Source: Streptomyces hyderabadensis (lineage in GTDB: Bacteria; Actinomycetota; Actinomycetes; Streptomycetales; Streptomycetaceae). Taken from it: 64,000 bases of DNA. The notes below the pieces were generated by a model, which did not search any database, had not been told where the DNA came from, and saw nothing but the letters and a program-made list of their open reading frames with translations. The stretch spans positions 1-64,000 of the forward strand of contig NZ_JAIOJZ010000046.1 of the NCBI RefSeq assembly GCF_020404845.1, given 5' to 3'. A program made the position numbers and the translations under genes. Below are positions 8,999-17,773 of this stretch, one piece after another. Numbering within the stretch: the first letter of the stretch is position 1; every line of letters begins with the position of its first letter.

Positions 8999-9616
8999 TC
9001 ACAGTCCCGCGAGGAGTCCCGCCAGCGGGGCCGGTGGCGGGGCGCCGTCCAGCGCCTGCACCAGGAGGCTGCCGTAGCGGATCTTGCGGCCCTTCCTGGT
9101 GCTGAGGAAGCGGCGCAGCTGCTGCTGACGGGTGCGGCCGTGCTGGGCGGGCTGGGACAGGAAGGTCTGCCAGGGGCGGAGTTCGTCCTCGGAGCGTATG
9201 ACCTCCTCGACCCGCTCCGGGCCCAGCGCCCGGATCATCTCGTCCTCCAGGTCGGCCACGCAGACGTGGAAGTCGCGCACGGCGCCCGCGCGCTGCCAGC
9301 CCCGGTCGTAGAAGGGCTCCTCGCGGGCGTCGCAGAGGCCGGTCAGGCGCAGGCCGAGGCCGGGCGGGCCGAGCAGTCCGGCGTAGCGGCCGACGCTCAT
9401 CGCGCCGCCCATCGACACCACGGCCACGCCCTCGGCGGTCAGGTCACGGCCTTCGCGGGCCGCCAGGGCCTCGACGGCGGCGAGGTCGCTGGGGCCCTCC
9501 AGCAGCACCGCCGTCCGCAGGCCGAGGTCCGCCGCCAGCTGTGCCGCCGTGTCTCCGGCGCCGCCCGCCGCCGCCCAGCGGGCCAGCTCGTCCCGGAACG
9601 CGTCCATGTCCGCCAT
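8999..9616 (-). CDS. TOPRIM-domain (OLD-like) nucleotidyl transferase/hydrolase protein
   Basis: A 205-residue stand-alone TOPRIM-fold protein. The core shows the acidic pattern of the family: VLLEGPSDLAAVEALA (glutamate motif, about residues 37-52), VVSMGGAMSVGRYAGLLG, LTGLCDAREE (DxxE-type motif) and VADLEDEMIRALG, the last three like OLD nuclease TOPRIM domains that bind Mg2+. The ATPase half of OLD proteins is missing. ATG 9616 (MADMDAF) is preferred. The gene converges on the response regulator (4-bp gap) and lies 47 bp downstream of an NIS synthetase gene, possibly by chance. Confidence 0.8.
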   Translation of the reverse strand: MADMDAFRDELARWAAAGGAGDTAAQLAADLGLRTAVLLEGPSDLAAVEALAAREGRDLTAEGVAVVSMGGAMSVGRYAGLLGPPGLGLRLTGLCDAREEPFYDRGWQRAGAVRDFHVCVADLEDEMIRALGPERVEEVIRSEDELRPWQTFLSQPAQHGRTRQQQLRRFLSTRKGRKIRYGSLLVQALDGAPPPAPLAGLLAGL

Positions 9617-9663
9617 GCGGTGAGTGTGCCCCACCTCGGGGCGGCACGGCACGGGATTTCCGC

Positions 9664-11193
9664 TCAGGCCCCGCGCAGCGGGTTGGGCAGCGGCCGGTAG
9701 CGGGCGTCGGCGCCGTCCGCGCCGGTCCAGCGCAGCAGGAGGTTGGTCTTGGCGGGGAGGGCGGGGGCGGTGAGCAGGGCCGGGATCTCGGGGAGGTCGT
9801 GGCGGGACAGTTCGCGGCGGACGGCGGGCCAGGGGGCGAGGCCCGGGTGGTGTTCGGTGAGGGCCGCGGCGATTTCGTACAGGTGGTTGACGACCAGGCA
9901 GTAGACCAGGCGCTCCCAGCCGGCCGCCCGCGGGGTGTCCGGCAGGAGTTTGACGCCCTCCGCGTCCCGGAAGAGGGCCTGCACCGGCAGGCCGGCCTCG
10001 TCCACGGCGATCAGGGTGTTCTGCAGGTGCGCCTCCAGGACGACGCCGTCGTCGGCGAAGGCGGTCAGGACGGGCGGCACGACGGCGGCGAGGTATGCCT
10101 CCCACCAGGCCGCCGGGTCCGCGGTGGCGGTCAGCGGGCTGCCCGGGAAGCCCTCCACGAGCGCGGCGGCCAGCAGCGGGGTCGCGCCCGGCAGCAGGTG
10201 GTCCCGCAGGCCGTCGCGGACGACGACGGCCAGCTCCTCGAAGGCGAAGTCCGCGGTGCGGTGGCCGCGGTCGCCGAGCCAGGCGGCGGGGGGCCCGACG
10301 GAGGCGAAGGCCTCGCTGACCGCGGTGTCGGTGCGGCGCAGGCGCATCAGGTCGTGGCGCCACAGGCGGCGGATGTCGTTGGTGACCCGCACGTCGAGGC
10401 TGAACTTCAGGAACAGGTCCTGTCCGGGCAGGTACTCGGGCGCGTACACCGTACGGATCGCGGCCGTGGGCCAGGCGAAGAAGCCGGTCGTGCCCACCCG
10501 GACGAGCCTGCCGTCGGCGAAGGCGGGGGCCAGGGCCGGTGCCGTCAGCTCCAGCTGCCAGGGGTGGGCGGGCAGCAGGCGGTAGCCGGGCGGGGCCTTG
10601 CCGAGGGCGTCCAGGGCGGCGGTGTCCCCCTCGTCGACGACGGTGTCCTCGCGCACGGCGAGCAGGGTGAGCGGGAAGCGGGCGTGCGCCTCGGGCGCGT
10701 ACGGCAGCCACCCGGCGTGCGGGCCGCCGCCGCGCGCCTTGGGGGCGGGGTGGTGGGTGTGGCCGGTGAGCAGGGCCTGTTCGGAGCGCAGGTACGGGTC
10801 CGCGGGTGGGGTGGCACGCGCGCGTGCCGTCAGCAGCGCGGCCACCGCGTCCCGGCTGTCGGTCATCTCGGTGGGCAGTTCGTGGTTGGGCACACCGGTG
10901 TGCCGGCGCAGCGCCTCGGCGACGAGCTTCACCAGTTCGGCGTGGTCGACGCGGTGCCACCCGTCCGCCGTGCGGACCTCAGGTTCGGCGGGCCGGCGGC
11001 CCTGGCGCACCCGCAGCAGTCTGCCGCCGGGCAGCCGGTACACGGGGCGGGCGCCGGGGCCCGGCAGCGGTTCGGCCACCTCGCGCAGCAGGCAGTTCAG
11101 CAGCGGTACGGCCGCGTGGGCGTCGGCGCGGCGGGCCACGTCGTCCCGGGAGTCGGCGCCGGTGGGCGGGGGCAGGAGATCCACGCGTTCCAC
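9664..11193 (-). CDS. IucA/IucC-family NIS siderophore synthetase
   Basis: A 509-residue NRPS-independent siderophore (NIS) synthetase. These enzymes adenylate a carboxylate such as citrate or succinyl-hydroxamate with ATP and join it to an amine or alcohol. Family motifs: GHTHHPAPKARGG (ATP binding, about residue 145), PAHPWQLEL (about 210), KFSLDVRVTNDIRR (about 265), EAHLQNTLIAV (about 375) and a C-terminal domain ending LPNPLRGA. GTG 11193 is the start, with a weak GGGAACGA upstream. It is divergent from a second NIS gene across 127 bp. I saw no obvious DmdR/IdeR iron box in that gap. No transporter or decarboxylase gene is adjacent. Confidence 0.9.
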   Translation of the reverse strand: MERVDLLPPPTGADSRDDVARRADAHAAVPLLNCLLREVAEPLPGPGARPVYRLPGGRLLRVRQGRRPAEPEVRTADGWHRVDHAELVKLVAEALRRHTGVPNHELPTEMTDSRDAVAALLTARARATPPADPYLRSEQALLTGHTHHPAPKARGGGPHAGWLPYAPEAHARFPLTLLAVREDTVVDEGDTAALDALGKAPPGYRLLPAHPWQLELTAPALAPAFADGRLVRVGTTGFFAWPTAAIRTVYAPEYLPGQDLFLKFSLDVRVTNDIRRLWRHDLMRLRRTDTAVSEAFASVGPPAAWLGDRGHRTADFAFEELAVVVRDGLRDHLLPGATPLLAAALVEGFPGSPLTATADPAAWWEAYLAAVVPPVLTAFADDGVVLEAHLQNTLIAVDEAGLPVQALFRDAEGVKLLPDTPRAAGWERLVYCLVVNHLYEIAAALTEHHPGLAPWPAVRRELSRHDLPEIPALLTAPALPAKTNLLLRWTGADGADARYRPLPNPLRGA

Positions 11194-11320
11194 TCGTTCC
11201 CTACGGTCGGTCCATGGCGGTGCGGACGGAGACGATCAGTATGTCTCTCGTGGTGGCCCTCGTCGGCCCTTCGCCGTGACGCCGTACCCGTCCGCCCGCC
11301 CGCACCCGAGGAGCCAGATC

Positions 11321-12847
11321 GTGCATCGTCCCCCCAGCGCAGCGACCGCGGTCGCCGACGAGGTGGCGGCCGTCCGTCCCGCTCTGGCCGCCCGGTTCAC
11401 GGCCGAGCGGCCCGGGGCCCGTGCGGCCGTGCTGTCCCGCCTGTGGCGTGCCCTCGCCTTCGAACCGCTGCCGTGGATCGAGGGCCGGGAGCGCTCCGGG
11501 GACGGACTCCTCCTGCGGCTGCGGGACGGCCGCCGGCTGACCGGTCCGGCCGCCGACCCGTACCGCACGGACGCGTACGCCCCGGTGGTACGGCTGGACG
11601 AGGTCGCCTACGACGACCCGGAGCGGCTGATGACCGACCTCGCCGTACCGCACGCGGCCTCCTTCGCCGCCGAACTCGGGCACAGCGCGGCGTCCTTGGC
11701 GCTGTCGCGCGCGACGCAGCCCCCGGCGGTGCGGGAGGGGGCGCCGGAGAATCACCCGGACGAGTGGCCGGACAGCGACTGGGGCTGGGAACGGCGGGTG
11801 GTCGACGGGCATCCGTACCACCCGGGCTGCCGTGCGCGACCGGGTTTCTCGGTGGCGGAGCAGCTGGCGTACGGGCCCGAGCACGGGCCGGTGGTGGAGC
11901 TGGGGCTCATGCCGGTCCCGGCGGCGGAGTGCCTGGTGGCGGGGGTGTGGCCGCGGGAGCTGCGGGACGGGGCGCGGGTGCTGGTCCCGGTGCATCCGTG
12001 GCAGGCGGCGCACGTGCTCAAGCAGTCGTGCGAGGCCGGACCGGCCGCGCGTCCGCTGATGTCCCTGCGGACCCTCGCGGTGCCCGGCTCGATGCACGTC
12101 AAGACCGCGCTGAGCGCCCGGCTGACCTCCTCGGTGCGGGACATCTCGGTGGCCTCGGTCGCCGCGTCGGCGGACCTGTCCGCGTTCGGGGAGCGGCTGG
12201 CGGCGCGCCTGGACGGCCTGCTCCACGTGACCCGCACGCCGGGCGCGGCCACCGCCCACTCCTCCGACCTGGCCGCCGTGCTGCGCGAGTCGCCCCGGGT
12301 CTACGCCTCGGCGGGCGAGCACGTCGTGCCGGTGGCCGCGCTGGCGACCACCGGACTGCCGCGCTCGCCCGCGTGGCTCGCCGCCTTCGCCCGGCTCGCG
12401 CTCACCGTCGGGCTGCGCGCGCTGGAGCTGGGCGTGGCCCTGGAGGCCCACGGTCAGAACCTGCTGGCCGTGCTGTCCCCGACGGGCGACCCGGTGCGCC
12501 TGGTCTACCGCGACTTGGCGGACATCCGCGTCTCCCCGGCCCGACTGGCCCGGCACGGGATCGCCGCCCCCGGCCTGCCCGCCCGGATCCTGACCGACGA
12601 ACCGGCCGCCCTGCGCCGTAAGTTGTTCGGTTCGCTGGTGGGGGGCGCGCTGGCGGCGACGGCCGGTTCGGGCCCTGCGCTGCGCGCGGCCCTGGAGGCG
12701 GCGGTGCCCGAACTGCCCCGCACGGCGGACACGGTGTCCCTGTGCGAGGAGCCGCTGCCGGTGAAGGCGCTGACGGTGATGCGGACTTCACCGGGGAGCA
12801 CGGGTGATCTGTGGACGGAGCTGCCCAATCCGCTGCGGTGGAGGTGA
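11321..12847 (+). CDS. Second IucA/IucC-family NIS siderophore synthetase
   Basis: 508 residues, start GTG 11321 with GAGGAG 7 bases upstream. Motifs match the family: DGHPYHPGCRARPGFS (ATP-binding loop, about residue 170), PVHPWQAAHVLKQ (about 225), KTALSARLTSSVRDIS (about 265), LEAHGQNLLAV (about 375) and a C-terminal LPNPLRW. NIS pathways often need two synthetases acting in turn, so the divergent pair probably makes one siderophore. In this copy the usual Lys of the ATP loop is replaced by Arg (CRAR). The product cannot be predicted because amine-forming and hydroxylating enzymes are not in the window. Confidence 0.9.
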   Translation: MHRPPSAATAVADEVAAVRPALAARFTAERPGARAAVLSRLWRALAFEPLPWIEGRERSGDGLLLRLRDGRRLTGPAADPYRTDAYAPVVRLDEVAYDDPERLMTDLAVPHAASFAAELGHSAASLALSRATQPPAVREGAPENHPDEWPDSDWGWERRVVDGHPYHPGCRARPGFSVAEQLAYGPEHGPVVELGLMPVPAAECLVAGVWPRELRDGARVLVPVHPWQAAHVLKQSCEAGPAARPLMSLRTLAVPGSMHVKTALSARLTSSVRDISVASVAASADLSAFGERLAARLDGLLHVTRTPGAATAHSSDLAAVLRESPRVYASAGEHVVPVAALATTGLPRSPAWLAAFARLALTVGLRALELGVALEAHGQNLLAVLSPTGDPVRLVYRDLADIRVSPARLARHGIAAPGLPARILTDEPAALRRKLFGSLVGGALAATAGSGPALRAALEAAVPELPRTADTVSLCEEPLPVKALTVMRTSPGSTGDLWTELPNPLRWR

Positions 12848-12909
12848 AGTCGGGGCAACGGCGCGGTCTCGTTTTGGAGCCCGGCGGCACTGATCAATAG
12901 GATCCGCCG

Positions 12910-14175
12910 ATGATCACAAGAACACGGCTGGCGGCGGGTGCCTGTGCCCTGCTCGCCGCGCTGGCGGCCGGGTTGGCGTTCCCGGCCGGGGCGAGCGCCG
13001 GTGAACCCACGGGTGAGGACGCGCCGAAGGTCGACCTCGTGCTCGACGTCAGCGGTTCGATGCGGACGCGGGACATCGACGGCGGTACGCGCATGGCCGC
13101 GGCGAAGCAGGCGTTCAACGAGGTGCTCGACGCGACGCCGGAAGAGGTGCAGCTGGGCATCCGGACGCTCGGCGCGGACTACCCGGGCGACGACCGCAAG
13201 ACCGGCTGCAAGGACACCGCGCAGCTCTACCCGGTCGGCCCGCTGGACCGCACCGAGGCGAAGACGGCGGTGGCGACCCTTTCGCCGACCGGCTGGACGC
13301 CGATCGGGCCCGCGCTGCTGAAGGCGGCCGACGACCTCGACGGCGGCGCGGGCTCCAAGCGGATCGTGCTGATCAGCGACGGCGAGGACACCTGCGCCCC
13401 GCTGGACCCGTGCGAGGTGGCCCGCGAGATCGCCGCCAAGGGCATCGGGCTGACCATCGACACGCTGGGCCTGGTCCCGAACACCAAGATGCGGCAGCAG
13501 CTCAGCTGCATCGCCGAGGCGACCGGCGGCACCTACACCTCCGTCGAGCACACCGACGAACTGACCGACAAGGTCAACCAGTTGGTGGACCGGGCGGCCG
13601 ACCCGGTGGTGACGCCGGTGGCCACCGAGGGCGCGGACGCGTGCGCGAAGGCTCCGACGCTCAAGTCGGGGCTGTACACCGACCGCGAGGAGTTCGGTCA
13701 GCAGCGCTGGTACCGGGTGGACGTGGCGCCCGGCCAGGAGCTGCGCGCCTCCGTGAGCGTGGGCGCCGACCGGGCCGTGAACCCCTCCTACGGGGTGCTG
13801 CTGCGGGCGGTGACCGCGCACGGCCGGGAGATCGTGCGCGGCGAGGCGGCGGGCGACGGCCGTACCGACGTGCTCTCGACGGGCCTGCGCTACCCGAAGG
13901 CGGTCAGCGACGAGGACGACGCCCCGGCCGAGGCCGTGTGCCTCCAGGTGACCAACTCCTTCTCCGTCGCCTCCGGTGTGAAGACCACGCCCGGTCTGCC
14001 GCTGGAGCTGACCGTCGACGTCGTGGACGGTCCGGGCGACTCCGACGACGTGGCGGCCTTCGGCCTCGGGCGCGGCTGGTGGCTGCTCGGCCTGCTGGTG
14101 CTGGTCGGCTTCATCGCCGGTCTGCTGTGGGGCTGGCTCTCGCGCTGGCGGTTCGCGATCTGGAGGACCAACTGA
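12910..14175 (+). CDS. Secreted, membrane-anchored von Willebrand factor A protein
   Basis: 421 residues. A Sec signal (residues 1-31, ending ASA) is followed by a VWA domain with an intact MIDAS start (DLVLDVSGSM, about residue 42), the KRIVLISDGEDTC strand, and a tail to about 225. A beta-sandwich region (WYRVDVAPGQELRASV, about 275-370) and one C-terminal TM helix (WWLLGLLVLVGFIAGLLWG) with a short basic tail complete it. It is predicted to sit on the outer face of the membrane and bind a metal-dependent ligand. Its stop overlaps the start of the next gene by one base (TGATG), so they form a pair. Confidence 0.9.
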   Translation: MITRTRLAAGACALLAALAAGLAFPAGASAGEPTGEDAPKVDLVLDVSGSMRTRDIDGGTRMAAAKQAFNEVLDATPEEVQLGIRTLGADYPGDDRKTGCKDTAQLYPVGPLDRTEAKTAVATLSPTGWTPIGPALLKAADDLDGGAGSKRIVLISDGEDTCAPLDPCEVAREIAAKGIGLTIDTLGLVPNTKMRQQLSCIAEATGGTYTSVEHTDELTDKVNQLVDRAADPVVTPVATEGADACAKAPTLKSGLYTDREEFGQQRWYRVDVAPGQELRASVSVGADRAVNPSYGVLLRAVTAHGREIVRGEAAGDGRTDVLSTGLRYPKAVSDEDDAPAEAVCLQVTNSFSVASGVKTTPGLPLELTVDVVDGPGDSDDVAAFGLGRGWWLLGLLVLVGFIAGLLWGWLSRWRFAIWRTN

Positions 14176-14981
14176 TGCGACTCACCCGAGCGTTGAGCGC
14201 GGCCGTGCTGCTGCTCGGCCTCGCCGCGGCTCCCGCGGCGGCCGACTCCTCACCCTCCGCGAGCCCGTCCGGGGACGGTGACGCGCCGACCACGGCGGGC
14301 ACGTCCTTCCGCACGGCGACCGAGTTCGAGCAGGGGCAGGTGGCCACGGCCAACGGTGCCGCGGGCGACTACCTGTACTGGTCGTTCCCGGCCGACGCCG
14401 AACAGCGTCCCACCGTGAAGGCCACGGTGAAGCTGCCCGAGACGCACGCAGCCCAGACCTGGCGGGTCGACGTGTACGACGGACTGCGCCGCCGCCAGGC
14501 GTGCCAGTGGGGCGCCCAGGCCCGCACCGCCGACGCGGGCACCTCCGCCGTGGAGCTGGCCTGCGTCCTGCGCACCGTGCGCGCCTGGACCGAGCCGTGG
14601 GCCAACGACCCGCTGCCGGGCACCTACTACGTCCGGCTGACGGCGGTGAACGTGCCGACCTCCGATCTCGGCGTACCGGTCTCCGCCGAGGTCCGGGTGG
14701 ACTCCAAGGACATCGGCGGCGCCGCGGCGGTGGACGGTTCGCTGGCCGAGCCGCTGGTGCCGGGCATCGCGGTGACGTCCGGTGCCGGCCAGGGCGACGA
14801 GGACGACAAGAGCGCCGTACTGTCCGCGATCGAGCCGGAGGACGGCTGGTCGTCGGGCTGGTGGTCGGACCGCTGGGTGTGGAGCGGGATCGGGGCCGTG
14901 CTGGCCGCGCTCGCGGGCATCGGCGGTTACGCGCTGACCCGCGGCTCGGGACGGCCGTCCCGGGTGCCGCCCGGCGCCTGA
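14175..14981 (+). CDS. Secreted membrane-anchored partner of the VWA protein
   Basis: 268 residues, with a signal peptide (residues 1-24, APAAA/D) and a beta-rich extracytoplasmic domain (YLYWSFPADAEQRPTVKATV, TWRVDVYDG, TYYVRLTAVNVP). A C-terminal TM segment (about 234-255) is followed by a basic tail. The pattern FxxGxxxxG then YWxFPADA resembles the beta-sandwich in the C-terminal half of the preceding VWA protein, so the two may interact or derive from one module. Translation is coupled by the TGATG overlap, and a strong terminator follows. Function unknown. Confidence 0.85.
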   Translation: MRLTRALSAAVLLLGLAAAPAAADSSPSASPSGDGDAPTTAGTSFRTATEFEQGQVATANGAAGDYLYWSFPADAEQRPTVKATVKLPETHAAQTWRVDVYDGLRRRQACQWGAQARTADAGTSAVELACVLRTVRAWTEPWANDPLPGTYYVRLTAVNVPTSDLGVPVSAEVRVDSKDIGGAAAVDGSLAEPLVPGIAVTSGAGQGDEDDKSAVLSAIEPEDGWSSGWWSDRWVWSGIGAVLAALAGIGGYALTRGSGRPSRVPPGA

Positions 14982-14989
14982 CCCGCCAT

Positions 14990-15017
14990 CAGGAGGCCCG
15001 CCCCGGCGGGCCTCCTG
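14990..15017. terminator. Strong hairpin terminator
   Basis: A perfect inverted repeat (CAGGAGGCCCGC with GCGGGCCTCCTG, 4-base loop) begins 8 bases after the VWA-partner gene stop and before the convergent HxlR gene stop. It probably serves both directions. Confidence 0.85.
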
Positions 15018-15066
15018 TCGTTTCGGCCCCCGTTCGTCCCTCCCGCGGCATCCGCAGCACCTTGGC

Positions 15067-15723
15067 TCATCCCTCCCGCAGCGCCTTGGCCGCGGGGCCG
15101 TCGCCGGTCACCCGGACCCGGCCGCCCCGCACCGCCTCCGGCAGGCCGATCTCGCCCCGGCCCAGGGCCACGCACGTCGCGGCGTCCAGCACGAGCCGGG
15201 CGTCGGGCTCCCCGGGCGCGGCCCCCTCGCCGTACACGGGCCCCTCCGCCGAATCCGCCGCCGCGTCGGCGTGCAGGTGGAAGTCGCCCTCCTCCAGCCG
15301 GACTTCCACGAGTCCCTGGGCCGCCCCGGCCTCCCGCAGGGCCCGCAGCAGCGGCAGCGCGAACCAGTGCGCCCGTACGGCGTCCGTGGGCCGCCGCTCG
15401 CCCAGCTCCCCGGCGCCCCACGCGCCGAGCGCCTCCAGGACGGGCAGCAGGCCGCGTCCCCGCGCGGTGAGTTCGTAGACGTAGGCCGCACCCGGCGGGG
15501 GCAGCCGGCGCCTGGTCGCCAGCCCGTCGCGCTCCATGTCCTTGAGCCGCGAGGCGAGTACGTCCGTGCTGACGCCGGGCAGGTCGGCGTGCAGGTCGGT
15601 GTAGCGCCGCGGACCGGCGAGCAGCTCGCGGACGATCAGCAGGGTCCAGCGGTCGCCGACGGCGTCGAGCGCGCGGGCGGCGGAACAGTACTGGTCGTAG
15701 CTGCGGCGAGGACGAGGTGACAT
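15067..15723 (-). CDS. HxlR-family winged-helix regulator with C-terminal SCP2-like domain
   Basis: 218 residues. The HxlR winged helix covers about residues 10-105 (RSYDQYCSAARALDAVGDRWTLLIVRELL, PGVSTDVLASRLKDMERDGL). The C-terminal half (LVEVRLEEGDFHLHAD, DARLVLDAATCVALGRGEI, AVRGGRVRVTGDGPAAKAL) looks like an SCP2 sterol-carrier fold, which could bind a hydrophobic effector; plain HxlR proteins are only about 110 residues. It is divergent from the aminotransferase at 15811 over a gap with two short dyads, so it likely represses itself and that gene. ATG 15723 is preferred. Confidence 0.88.
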   Translation of the reverse strand: MSPRPRRSYDQYCSAARALDAVGDRWTLLIVRELLAGPRRYTDLHADLPGVSTDVLASRLKDMERDGLATRRRLPPPGAAYVYELTARGRGLLPVLEALGAWGAGELGERRPTDAVRAHWFALPLLRALREAGAAQGLVEVRLEEGDFHLHADAAADSAEGPVYGEGAAPGEPDARLVLDAATCVALGRGEIGLPEAVRGGRVRVTGDGPAAKALREG

Positions 15724-15745
15724 GCGACGCAGTGTAGACAAGTTG

Positions 15746-15780
15746 TTGGACTTTCCAAGCTGCTACTTGGTAAAACCAAG
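15746..15780. promoter_or_regulatory. Paired CTTGG/CCAAG dyads, likely HxlR operator
   Basis: TTGGA-CTT-TCCAA (15746-15758) and CTTGGT-AAA-ACCAAG (15766-15780) lie between the divergent HxlR and aminotransferase genes. The local sequence is AT-rich for this window. The spacing of about 21 bp between dyads fits two dimers on one DNA face. Confidence 0.6.
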
Positions 15781-15810
15781 CAACACCAGATTCCGGAGGG
15801 GAAGCCGCGC

Positions 15811-17019
15811 ATGGAGTTCCGGCAGTCGAACAAGCTCAGCGAGGTCTGTTACGAGATCCGCGGCCCGGTCATCGAGCACGCCAACGCGCTGGAGGAGGCG
15901 GGCCACAGCGTCCTGCGCCTCAACACCGGCAACCCGGCCCTCTTCGGCTTCGAGGCGCCCGAGGAGATCGTCCAGGACATGATCCGCATGCTGCCGCGGG
16001 CGCACGGCTACACGGACTCGCGCGGCATCCTCTCCGCCCGCCGGGCCGTCGCCCAGCGCTACCAGGCCCTCGGCCTGGAGGTGGACGTGGACGACGTCTA
16101 CCTGGGCAACGGAGTGTCCGAGCTGATCTCCATGGCCGTGCAGGCCCTCCTGGAGGACGGCGACGAGGTCCTGATCCCCGCCCCCGACTTCCCCCTCTGG
16201 ACGGCGGTGACCACCCTCGCGGGCGGCAGGGCGGTGCACTACCTCTGCGACGAGCAGGCGGAGTGGTACCCGGACCTGGCCGACATGGAGGCGAAGATCA
16301 CCGACCGCACCAAGGCGGTCGTCATCATCAACCCCAACAACCCCACCGGCGCGGTCTACCCCAAGGAGATCGTCGAGGGCATCCTCGACCTCGCCCGCCG
16401 GCACGGCCTGATGGTCCTCGCCGACGAGATCTACGACCAGATCCTGTACGACGACGCCGTGCACCACTCGGCCGCGTCCCTCGCCCCCGACCTGGTGGTG
16501 CTGACCTTCTGCGGCCTGTCCAAGACGTACCGAGTGGCGGGCTTCCGCTCCGGCTGGCTGGTGGTCACCGGGCCGAAGCAGCACGCCAAGGACTACCTGG
16601 AGGGCCTGACCATGCTGGCCTCCATGCGCCTGTGCGCCAACGCCCCCGCCCAGTACGCCATCCAGGCCGCGCTCGGCGGCCGCCAGTCCATCCGCGAGCT
16701 GACGGCCCCCGGCGGACGGCTGCACGAACAGCGGGACGTGGCCTGGGAGAAGCTCAACGAGATCCCCGGCGTCTCGTGCGTGAAGCCCAAGGGCGCGCTG
16801 TACGCCTTCCCGCGCATCGACCCGGCCGTCCACAAGATCCACGACGACGAGCGCTTCGTCCTCGACCTGCTGCTCAGGGAGAAGATCCAGGTGGTGCAGG
16901 GGACCGGTTTCAACTGGCCTTCCCCCGACCACTTCCGCATCCTGACCCTGCCCCACGCGGAGGACCTGGAGGCGGCGATCGGCCGCATCGGACGCTTCCT
17001 GAGCGGCTATCGGCAGTAA
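15811..17019 (+). CDS. PLP-dependent aminotransferase, AlaA-like (class I/II)
   Basis: 402 residues, a fold-type I aminotransferase. The PLP-binding lysine is in GLSKTYRVAGFRSGW (Lys238). The NPNNPTGAVY loop (about residue 174) and the ADEIYDQILY motif (Asp205) contact the cofactor. The N-terminus (EFRQSNKLSEVCYEIRGPV) is typical of the glutamate-pyruvate aminotransferase AlaA group, so alanine formation from pyruvate and glutamate is the best guess. Start ATG 15811 follows GGAGGGGAAG. The divergent HxlR-type regulator suggests inducible expression. Confidence 0.92.
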   Translation: MEFRQSNKLSEVCYEIRGPVIEHANALEEAGHSVLRLNTGNPALFGFEAPEEIVQDMIRMLPRAHGYTDSRGILSARRAVAQRYQALGLEVDVDDVYLGNGVSELISMAVQALLEDGDEVLIPAPDFPLWTAVTTLAGGRAVHYLCDEQAEWYPDLADMEAKITDRTKAVVIINPNNPTGAVYPKEIVEGILDLARRHGLMVLADEIYDQILYDDAVHHSAASLAPDLVVLTFCGLSKTYRVAGFRSGWLVVTGPKQHAKDYLEGLTMLASMRLCANAPAQYAIQAALGGRQSIRELTAPGGRLHEQRDVAWEKLNEIPGVSCVKPKGALYAFPRIDPAVHKIHDDERFVLDLLLREKIQVVQGTGFNWPSPDHFRILTLPHAEDLEAAIGRIGRFLSGYRQ

Positions 17020-17144
17020 GGACGCCTCCCGGCACACGCGGCGGCCGGGACCACGCGAAACGGCGCACACGTTTTCGATCTCGGTGGCAGACTGCCCGGA
17101 CCGACAGGAGTGATCGATCCTGTAGTACCCCATGGAGGCAGCAG

Positions 17145-17714
17145 GTGGCAGTGCCCAGACCCAGCCTGACGACAGCGTGCGTCGTGATCATGATGCTGTC
17201 GATCGCGAGTTGCGGCGGGAGCGACGGCGACACGGGAGCCGCCGCCGCGAAGCCGGCCGCAAGCAGCGCGTCGGCCGCCCCCGCCTCCCCGGCCGGCCAC
17301 CAGGGCGAGGCAGCCGGCAAGTCGCTGAAGCAGGTGGAGAGCGACCTCCGCTTCGCCACGGCTCCGCACGGCGATCTGCACGTCCAGGAGCGTCCGCCCG
17401 GCGCCTGCACCCTGCACGCCACCGTGCCGACCGCGAAGGTCCTCGGCAACACGGCGATGACGGAGGTCGTCGCGCGGCTGCGCTCGCACGGCTGGACGCC
17501 GAACGGTCCGGTCGAACAGGTGTCCGACAATGAGGACGACGGCAACCTCACCCGCGTCACGTCCGGCGACTGGGACGTCACGCTGGGGGCGGCTCCCATG
17601 CCCCCGGAACTCAAGGAGGCATACGCTCCGGATCAGGGCGCGATCGTCATCGGTGCCCTCTCGCCCTGCAAGGGCTCTTCCAGCGCGCTGCCCAGCCCTA
17701 CCGCCCGACCCTGA
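17145..17714 (+). CDS. Putative lipoprotein
   Basis: 189 residues, start GTG 17145 with GGAGG 6 bases before. The signal peptide ends in a lipobox-like sequence (LSIASC, Cys about residue 23), predicting attachment to the outer face of the membrane. A low-complexity Ala/Ser/Pro linker (about 30-60) leads to a small compact domain (CTLHATVPTAKVLGNTAMTEVVARLRSHGW, WDVTLGAAPMP). Two Cys residues in the mature part (about 90 and 178) could form a disulfide. The family is not recognised and the flanking genes are unrelated. Confidence 0.82.
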   Translation: MAVPRPSLTTACVVIMMLSIASCGGSDGDTGAAAAKPAASSASAAPASPAGHQGEAAGKSLKQVESDLRFATAPHGDLHVQERPPGACTLHATVPTAKVLGNTAMTEVVARLRSHGWTPNGPVEQVSDNEDDGNLTRVTSGDWDVTLGAAPMPPELKEAYAPDQGAIVIGALSPCKGSSSALPSPTARP

Positions 17715-17773
17715 CCGGCAGGTCGGAGGCCGGACTCGCCGCCCGGGGGCACGTGGCCCGTAACCTGAAACCC

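Noticed and set aside
11194..11320. Iron-box (DmdR/IdeR) operator between NIS genes
   Set aside because: No TTAGG...CCTAA-type 19-bp dyad could be read in the gap.
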